A stretch of 64,000 bases of DNA from Micromonospora chaiyaphumensis (lineage in GTDB: Bacteria > Actinomycetota > Actinomycetes > Mycobacteriales > Micromonosporaceae): contig NZ_FMCS01000017.1 of the NCBI RefSeq assembly GCF_900091435.1, forward strand, positions 1-64,000. The letters are read 5' to 3'. A model generated the notes under the pieces. The model had not been told where the DNA came from. It made no database searches and worked only from the letters and a program-made list of their open reading frames with translations. A program made the translations under genes and the position numbers. Each line of letters begins with the position of its first letter. Positions within the stretch are counted from its first letter, which is position 1. Shown here piece after piece: positions 58,795 through 64,000 of the stretch.

Positions 58795-59055
58795 CTACTT
58801 GCCGGGCTGAGGCGGGTTCGGCGGGCAGCAGGACTCGGCCTCACCACCCCAGAATTCCATGTCGACCCGGTAGCCGGTGTTGTGCAGCGCCGTGAGTGTG
58901 TAGGTGACGGCGGTGCCGTCCTGCATGGCCTCGGTCAGGATCGGCCGGTGGTGTACGTAGCGGCCCGCGATCTCCTTGCAGGCGGCGGTGTAGGGCTTAC
59001 TGATCTGCCTGAGTCGGTGCCATTGCGGCGGCTCTCGCGTCCTGGATTGCCGCAT
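58795..59055 (-). CDS. Small protein ending AESCCPPNPPQPGK
   Basis: An 86-residue ORF, ATG at 59055, overlapping the 3' end of the upstream gene by 59 nt. N-terminal part is basic (RTREPPQWHRLRQISKPYTA), then AACKEIAGRYVHHRPILTEA, a central TAVTYTLTALHNTGYRVDME and the tail FWGGEAESCCPPNPPQPGK. The tail has adjacent Cys in a Pro-rich context. A later in-frame ATG (MQDGTAVTYT) is an alternative start that avoids the overlap. No family recognised. Placement between the helical-repeat gene and the kinase gene in a tightly packed operon supports it being translated. Confidence 0.5.
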   Translation of the reverse strand: MRQSRTREPPQWHRLRQISKPYTAACKEIAGRYVHHRPILTEAMQDGTAVTYTLTALHNTGYRVDMEFWGGEAESCCPPNPPQPGK

Positions 59056-60127
59056 TGCTGACCGTCAGGGCCTGCAGCAGTCGCTCGTGAGCGGCGTTTG
59101 GCATGCCCCGGTCTGCCATACCAGATGTCTGCAGGATTTCGGCCAGCTTGGCTCTCGACGAGGCGTCGACGACGGTGAGGACGTCGCGGTGGTGCAGTAG
59201 GTCACGGGCAATGTAGGCGTCATCGGAGGTGAGGGCCTGATTGATCAGATCTGCGGCGAGGCACCGTACGTCAGGATGGTCCACGCCGACAGCGTCAAGG
59301 ACGGTGAGCCCGAGGCGGTTGTGAAAGACCGCACGACTGGGTGCGGACGTTAGCTGCCGATGACTGCGAAGCAGCTCGCCGAGCGCCATCCCTTCCGATT
59401 CGCCGGCCCCCTTGTTGCATAAGTAGGCCAGGCATAAGGTGACCGCTTCCTCCCATGGCTCCCCAGCGACGGTCTCGGCGATGAGCGAGCGCGCGCGTTC
59501 GATCTGGCCGGTGGTGGCGTGGGCGATGACCGCGACTTGGCGTCCGTCGAGCATCCGGTGCCCGATGCCATTGTTCTGCTGGAGGTGGTAGTGGGCTTCT
59601 CTCCAACGGCCGGCGGTGGTGAGTGCTCGAGCACCGTCGGCGAGGAGCACGGCCCACAGCCATTGCCGCACTTGACGATGGTCGTCCGCCGCTCGGGTTA
59701 GTCGGCTCGCCGGCAGGGGTTGGCCGTCGATCAGGGTGTCGGTGCGGGATGAGACAGCCTGGTAAAGATCGGTGAGGAGCCCGAGTGCGGCGTCGCCATT
59801 GCCGTCTCTGGTGTGCAGGCGGGCCAGGTTGACCAGTGGCTCCAGGGCATGCCGCGCGGCCTGCGCGGCCAAGGGGAGGGTTCGCAGGTACGCGGCCGCA
59901 TGCTGGTGGCACCACAGTCGGGCCAGCTCGGGCTGGCCACAGTCCGAGGCTATTAGCGCGGCCTGGTTGTAGACGGCAGACGCCGCGGCCAGATCGCTCG
60001 CCCGAGCCGCACGGTCGGCGAGGGCGCAGAGGTCGTTGACGCGGATGCTCAGCGCCTTGGCGGCGGGCCGCGGTCGAGCCACGAGGGGAAAGCGCCGCAG
60101 GGCCTGGCTGGTCGGGTCCATCCTCAT
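58997..60127 (-). CDS. Helical-repeat (TPR-like) protein of the lanthipeptide locus
   Basis: A 376-residue all-helical protein with tetratricopeptide-like repeats: LADRAARASDLAAASAVYNQ, AALIASDCGQPELARLWCHQ, LVNLARLHTRDGNGDAALGL, DGARALTTAGRWREAHYHLQ, ATTGQIERARSLIAETVAGE and RAKLAEILQTSGMADRG. No HTH is visible at the N-terminus, so it is not the usual XRE-TPR regulator although the repeats resemble those. ATG 60127 overlaps the methyltransferase stop (ATGA). Role unknown; a scaffold or regulator of the biosynthetic complex is possible. Codon use is looser than in the 1-57 kb part. Confidence 0.75.
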   Translation of the reverse strand: MRMDPTSQALRRFPLVARPRPAAKALSIRVNDLCALADRAARASDLAAASAVYNQAALIASDCGQPELARLWCHQHAAAYLRTLPLAAQAARHALEPLVNLARLHTRDGNGDAALGLLTDLYQAVSSRTDTLIDGQPLPASRLTRAADDHRQVRQWLWAVLLADGARALTTAGRWREAHYHLQQNNGIGHRMLDGRQVAVIAHATTGQIERARSLIAETVAGEPWEEAVTLCLAYLCNKGAGESEGMALGELLRSHRQLTSAPSRAVFHNRLGLTVLDAVGVDHPDVRCLAADLINQALTSDDAYIARDLLHHRDVLTVVDASSRAKLAEILQTSGMADRGMPNAAHERLLQALTVSNAAIQDARAAAMAPTQADQ

Positions 60128-62205
60128 TGCCAGGTGACGGTGATCGGGTGGTGCGGCCGGGGGAGGACGAAGTGTCCAGCCGAGGGATTCGCCTGGGCGG
60201 GCGCGTCGGGGATTTCGAAACGCACGGTCCGGGTGCGGTACTCGGCGTCCCAGACGCGGGTCTCGTCGGCGACCTGCTGGGCGAGGTCCTTGCCGGAGGG
60301 GCCGTGGCCGATGACGCCGACTTCGTACAGCTTGCCGCCGTCGCCGGTGGGTCGTGCTGGCCGGATGCTGAGGTATGCGAGGTCGGCGCCGCGGGTGGTC
60401 GCCATCGCGCCCCACGGAAACATGGGGGAGACGGCGTCGCGCTCGATGGCCTGGGGTGTGACGTTCATCCGCATGATGGCGTTGTCGAGACGGCAGGCGA
60501 GCCACAGGTCGAGCCACTCGTAGGGCACCATCGGTGGGAAGAGCACGCCGGTCCACATCTCGTGCCGCTCGCTCTCGAGTACACCGGCGAGTGCGGCCGC
60601 GTCGACGTCCTGGTCCTTGTGCACCTGCAGCGTCACGTCCTGCTCGCCGGTGAGGGTGACAAGGCGTCGGGCGTCGTCGCCGATGCCGCGCAGCGGCATG
60701 AAAACGGCCAGTTCACTGCCGACGTCGCGCCATCCACCCTCGTACCGTTCGAAGATGATCGAGCGGGACGCGGCGCCGCGCAGCCGCAGCGGCACGACTA
60801 GCCGGCCGTCCGGGGCCAGTTGCTCCAGCCACGCGGTGGGTGTCTCCCAAGCGCCGACGGTGGCGATGATCCGGTCGTAGGGTGCGTCGTCGGGGTGTCC
60901 GAGCGCGCCGTCGCCGCGGACGACCTGGACGTTGGCGACCCCGGCGGCGGCGAGGTGTTTGCGAGCCCCGTCGACGAGGTCATCGTCGAGGTCGATGGTG
61001 CTGACGCGTCCGGTTTCGCCGGCGATGGCGGCCAGGAGAGCGGCGTTGTAGCCGGTTCCGGCGCCGGCTTCCATGATGCGGTGGCCTGGTTGGGCGTCGA
61101 GCTGCTCGAGCATCATGGCCACGATCTGGGGCTGCGAGGCCGCGCTGATCGAGGTGCCGCAGCCGTCGGTCTTGGTGTAGACCGGTCTGTCGGCGTACGC
61201 CTGCTCCAGCGGCACGCCGGGCAGGAACAGATGCCGGGGAGTCGTCCGCATCGCGGCGTCGACCGTCGGTGTCCGGATGAAGTTTTCTGCCCGCAGCCGG
61301 TCGGTGAGCTCGGTACGCAGGTCGGCGGGTTCACGAAGCGCGGCCATCTGGTCGACGCTAGCGGCCGGCGGCGTGGGTTCTGTGGTGGACACGGTGCTCC
61401 TCCCTATGGGGTCGAAGACGTTTCTCACCGCCAGCGCGGCGAGGGCGGACTGGTCGCGTACGGACAGGCCCAGGCGGTTGGCGTGGAAGATGACGTGGTG
61501 GGCGATGACCGCCCGGGGGCCCCGTCGGAGGCGGCCGTGCCGTGCCAGGTCGGCGACGGCTTGACCGGCGGTTTCGAACGCGTCGAGCCATGCCCCGTAG
61601 CCCGCGAGCGGGCTGTCCGAGGCGGGATGGCTCGAACTCCGGATGTCCGCGGTCATGAGCCGGTTCATCGCTCGGTCGAGGTCCGCGGTGGCGCCGCTTT
61701 CGGCGGGCAGAGTAGGGGCGGGGCGTAGGTCTGCGACCTTGGCCCAGACGTCGCCCTGCTCGTACCAGTCCAGGCCGGCGCTACGCATCAGCACGCTGGA
61801 CAGCAGGATGGCGAGTTCGCGTCTGCCGAGCGCGGCCGGCTCGGCTAAGCCGGGTCCAAGGAGCAGCTGTCGGCTGTCCTGGTGGAAGAGGTCGTGGGCG
61901 ATGTGCATGCCGGCCGAGCCGCCGAAGGCCAGCGTCTCCGGCTCGTAGATGCTCGGGGTCCAGTTGACGATGCGGTCGTCGGCGGCGAGCGTCTCCAGCA
62001 GGTCCTCGACGACATGAGAGGTGGGGTCGTCGGCAATGTAGCGCCATCGCCACGACGGGTACTTGCGGACGTACCACCAGCCGTGCAGGACGCCGTCGTC
62101 CTGAGCGGCGGCCAGTGCTGGGGCGAGCACCGTGGTGGCGATGTGCTCAGCTGCGGTGGGGTTGGGGAACTCGACGGTGTACTGCCGCCAGTCACATGTC
62201 GACAT
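60124..62205 (-). CDS. SpaB_C-PIMT fusion methyltransferase (FxLD lanthipeptide type)
   Basis: A 693-residue fusion. Residues 1-265 form a thiopeptide-type/SpaB_C domain (WRQYTVEFPNPTAAEHIATT, LHGWWYVRKYPSWRWRYIAD, LLSSVLMRSAGLDWYEQGDV), the module that in LanB enzymes eliminates glutamate. Residues about 290-500 are a PIMT-like O-methyltransferase: HLFLPGVPLEQAYADRPVYT, SAASQPQIVAMMLEQLD, SAM motif RIMEAGAGTGYNAALLA (376-392). The C-terminal 190 residues are the extension seen in methyltransferases of FxLD systems. Relatives methylate Asp in lanthipeptides, giving aspartimide or isoaspartate. Start ATG at 62205; stop overlaps the next start. Confidence 0.88.
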   Translation of the reverse strand: MSTCDWRQYTVEFPNPTAAEHIATTVLAPALAAAQDDGVLHGWWYVRKYPSWRWRYIADDPTSHVVEDLLETLAADDRIVNWTPSIYEPETLAFGGSAGMHIAHDLFHQDSRQLLLGPGLAEPAALGRRELAILLSSVLMRSAGLDWYEQGDVWAKVADLRPAPTLPAESGATADLDRAMNRLMTADIRSSSHPASDSPLAGYGAWLDAFETAGQAVADLARHGRLRRGPRAVIAHHVIFHANRLGLSVRDQSALAALAVRNVFDPIGRSTVSTTEPTPPAASVDQMAALREPADLRTELTDRLRAENFIRTPTVDAAMRTTPRHLFLPGVPLEQAYADRPVYTKTDGCGTSISAASQPQIVAMMLEQLDAQPGHRIMEAGAGTGYNAALLAAIAGETGRVSTIDLDDDLVDGARKHLAAAGVANVQVVRGDGALGHPDDAPYDRIIATVGAWETPTAWLEQLAPDGRLVVPLRLRGAASRSIIFERYEGGWRDVGSELAVFMPLRGIGDDARRLVTLTGEQDVTLQVHKDQDVDAAALAGVLESERHEMWTGVLFPPMVPYEWLDLWLACRLDNAIMRMNVTPQAIERDAVSPMFPWGAMATTRGADLAYLSIRPARPTGDGGKLYEVGVIGHGPSGKDLAQQVADETRVWDAEYRTRTVRFEIPDAPAQANPSAGHFVLPRPHHPITVTWQ

Positions 62206-62221
62206 CAGTTCGGACTCCTCC

Positions 62222-63514
62222 TCATGTCACGGGATAGGTGGGTCGGGCGGTGATCAGACAGGAGTCCCAGGAGCTGACCGGCGTCGATGCGGTGCTGCAG
62301 GTTATGGCGGCCAGGGCCACTCCGGCGGCGCCTTCGAGCATCCCGGGGCCCGGTGCGGCGGCGACCAGGGCCACAGCCGTCCGTCGAGGGCCGGCACCAG
62401 TGGGGTCGATCATGCTGATCAGGTCGGGAACTCGGGCGTCAAGGCGGGCGGCTATGCCAGGGGGAGCGTCGGCGGCGACGCGGTGGGCGATGTGGGCGAG
62501 GCCGGCGTACCCGTGGCACAGCGACGGATCCGTCGTTGACGCCAACTGGCCCGGGTCGGTCAAGGCGCGGGCGAGCGCGTCCCCGGCAGTTGCGCGACGG
62601 ACCGGGTCACCGGTCGCGAGAGCAGCGAGCTGCTGCGCGTGCGCCAGGCCGGCGGTGCCGTAGCACCATGAGGGCCGTTGGGCTGCTGGCGTCGATGGGC
62701 GGTCTGCGCGTAGCTGCCCTCTGGTGATCCAGTACGGCCAGATTGGGCCGGTGCCGGTATCGCTGCGCCACCGGTCGAGCCAGGAGCAGACGGTTGCGAT
62801 GGCCTGGAGTTGCCCCGGTATGACGACACCCCGCAGAGCGGCGAGCGCGAGGAGGGCCAGTGGGCCGGCGATGCCGTGTGCCAGTCCGTTGTTGCTGTGG
62901 CCGTCGGGGAAGCGGGCGTCGGTGCGTCCGTTGGGGCCGCTGCCGGTCCACCAGCCTGGTAACACCTCGCCGTCGCGGTGCAGGGGAGCGGTCAGGCGGA
63001 CCAGATATTCGAGTACGGCGTGAAGTGCGTCGCCCGCGGATGGTCGGCGGAGCAGGTACGCCCCGATCCCGGCGAGCCCTCGGATGGCGTCGAACTCGGC
63101 GAGGGCCGGTAGCTCGCTGGCGTCGATGCGGGCGTGGGCGGCGGCCACGCGGCGCCGGGCATCGGCGGAGATCGCCCTGTCGAGGCCGTCGAGTGCGTGG
63201 GCGTAGACGCCGGGCTGGTGGGTGGCCGCGCAGGCGAGGACGTGTGCGAGTGCAGGTGCGCCGTGGAAGGGATGGCTGTCGGCACCCGCCGTAATCGGGC
63301 CGCCGGTAACGGCGGTCAGCCAATGATGGGCGCGCTGCCACGGTCTCAGCCCCGCCGCTGCCAGCTCGACGTGCAGCAGGGCGATCCCGGGCACGCCGAG
63401 GGCGAGCGACTGCCGCCACCAGGGCTGCTCGATCGGCAGGCTCGAATCGTCGGGATGGGCGAGCAGGTCGGCGACCGCGACGGCGAGTTCGTGGCTCTCG
63501 TATGCCGGGTTCAT
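62222..63514 (-). CDS. lanC: Lanthionine synthetase C-family protein (LanC)
   Basis: A 430-residue LanC cyclase. Zinc ligands Cys284 (PSWCYGTAGL), Cys333 and His334 (LCHGYAGLA) are present, and the catalytic His213 lies in NNGLAHGIAGPLALL. Other family blocks: LALGVPGIALLHVELAAAGL, EFDAIRGLAGIGAYLL, and GMLEGAAGVALAA near the C-terminus. It adds Cys thiols to dehydroalanine/dehydrobutyrine to form (methyl)lanthionine rings. ATG at 63514 overlaps the LanB stop by ATGA; 16 bp to the methyltransferase start. Class I system, together with the LanB fragment. Confidence 0.93.
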   Translation of the reverse strand: MNPAYESHELAVAVADLLAHPDDSSLPIEQPWWRQSLALGVPGIALLHVELAAAGLRPWQRAHHWLTAVTGGPITAGADSHPFHGAPALAHVLACAATHQPGVYAHALDGLDRAISADARRRVAAAHARIDASELPALAEFDAIRGLAGIGAYLLRRPSAGDALHAVLEYLVRLTAPLHRDGEVLPGWWTGSGPNGRTDARFPDGHSNNGLAHGIAGPLALLALAALRGVVIPGQLQAIATVCSWLDRWRSDTGTGPIWPYWITRGQLRADRPSTPAAQRPSWCYGTAGLAHAQQLAALATGDPVRRATAGDALARALTDPGQLASTTDPSLCHGYAGLAHIAHRVAADAPPGIAARLDARVPDLISMIDPTGAGPRRTAVALVAAAPGPGMLEGAAGVALAAITCSTASTPVSSWDSCLITARPTYPVT

Positions 63515-64000
63515 GGCCGGCTCCGGGCGAAGTAGGCCAAGGCGGCGGCTCGCGCGAGGTAGCGGCATTGGTCCTCGTCGTCGAAGTCGATACCGACAGC
63601 GCGGATGTAGTGGGCGTGCATGAGTGAGCCGAGGACGTCGTCGCTGTTGATGCCCTCGGCGTACGGTCCGGGTAGGTGGGTCCGGTAACCGGCGAGGGCG
63701 ACGTCGCGGCTCTTCCAGGCGTCGACGATGGCGGTGCCGCCGGCTACGGCGCGCAGCGCGGCCCAATCGTCGCCGGGGTGGGCGAGGCGGACGGCTTCGC
63801 GGAACAGCGGCCGCTCCACCGGTTGCGGCGCCGCCCCGGGTATGCGGTCGACCATCCAGCGCATGCCGGCCTCGACGCTGCCGGTGTACGCGATGGCGAT
63901 GGCGGCGATCTGCGCGGCGACGAGCGCCTGCCGGCTCGGGCGGACGGGTTGGCGCAGCTGTGTGAGGACGGCGTGGGAGTCGGCGATGAAGACCGCCTCG
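63511..64000 (-). CDS. lanB: Lantibiotic dehydratase (LanB), C-terminal part only
   Basis: The last 163 codons of a class I dehydratase; the gene continues beyond base 64000. Visible sequence starts EAVFIADSHAVLTQLRQPVR and includes VEAGMRWMVDRIP, EAVRLAHPGDDWAALRAVAG and the typical end HAHYIRAVGIDFDDEDQCRY with LARAAALAYFARSRP, all characteristic of the SpaB_C/elimination domain end of LanB proteins. Full LanB uses glutamyl-tRNA to dehydrate Ser/Thr of the precursor. Overlaps LanC by ATGA. The precursor gene is expected further right, outside the window. Confidence 0.85.
   Translation of the reverse strand, partial: EAVFIADSHAVLTQLRQPVRPSRQALVAAQIAAIAIAYTGSVEAGMRWMVDRIPGAAPQPVERPLFREAVRLAHPGDDWAALRAVAGGTAIVDAWKSRDVALAGYRTHLPGPYAEGINSDDVLGSLMHAHYIRAVGIDFDDEDQCRYLARAAALAYFARSRP

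Overview
The window reads as chromosome from a high-GC, filamentous, sporulating actinobacterium, most likely Micromonosporaceae (Micromonospora-like). The evidence is very GC-rich coding DNA with GTG and TTG starts, an SsgA/SsgB-like sporulation protein, a Spo0M homologue, an F420-type luciferase-like oxidoreductase, a HelD RNA polymerase ATPase, secreted CBM2 glycoside hydrolases and a class I lanthipeptide locus. Genus is inferred; no rRNA or housekeeping marker is present.

Layout. 0-1.2 kb: 5' part of a secreted lysozyme-like gene and a repeat-rich intergenic region. 1.2-11.3 kb: an epimerase gene, then a DosR/DosS-like block (response regulator, GAF-GAF sensor kinase with the haem-ligand His and distal Tyr, two Acg-type nitroreductases, phosphoketolase, two universal stress proteins), in which several promoters share a 14-bp box. 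11.4-13.1 kb: PP2C phosphatase divergent from a small HTH protein plus a Clp_N-only protein, with twin palindromes between. 13.2-17.6 kb: lipid kinase, BrkB-like, double PAP2 and endo/exonuclease/phosphatase-fold genes. 17.6-24.7 kb: small membrane protein, hydrolase, luciferase-like enzyme, GH5 mannanase-CBM2, Nudix, ECF sigma plus YCII protein, CE4 deacetylase-CBM2. 25-33.5 kb: carbohydrate locus (GH36 alpha-galactosidase, ABC importer, GH42 beta-galactosidase, DeoR regulator). 33.5-48.3 kb: Spo0M, small membrane and disordered proteins, HelD, LolA-like lipid-carrier-fold protein beside a two-component system, a multi-pass membrane hydrolase, a TPR/membrane protein, MarR/VOC pair, potassium channel, DUF4236. 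48.5-56.3 kb: a sulfonate-type operon with a Cys-ending leader peptide (ABC importer, FMN monooxygenase, flavin reductase, nitroreductase), Rrf2 and AraC regulators, SDR. 56.4-57.8 kb: SsgB-like protein, PGPGW membrane protein and tRNA-Val(CAC). 57.9-64 kb: a visibly less GC-rich segment with the 3' half of an FxLD-like class I lanthipeptide cluster (LanB C-terminus, LanC, SpaB_C-methyltransferase fusion, helical-repeat protein, small Cys-Cys-ending protein, phosphotransferase); it runs off the right edge.

How it fits together. The DosRS block looks like a self-contained hypoxia/dormancy regulon. The galactosidases, importer, mannanase and deacetylase suggest use of galactomannan or galacto-oligosaccharides. 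The 48-54 kb operon looks like scavenging of organosulfur compounds. In the lanthipeptide operon consecutive genes overlap by 4 nt (ATGA) or lie 16 nt apart, implying one transcript from beyond position 64000; no precursor peptide gene is visible inside the window.
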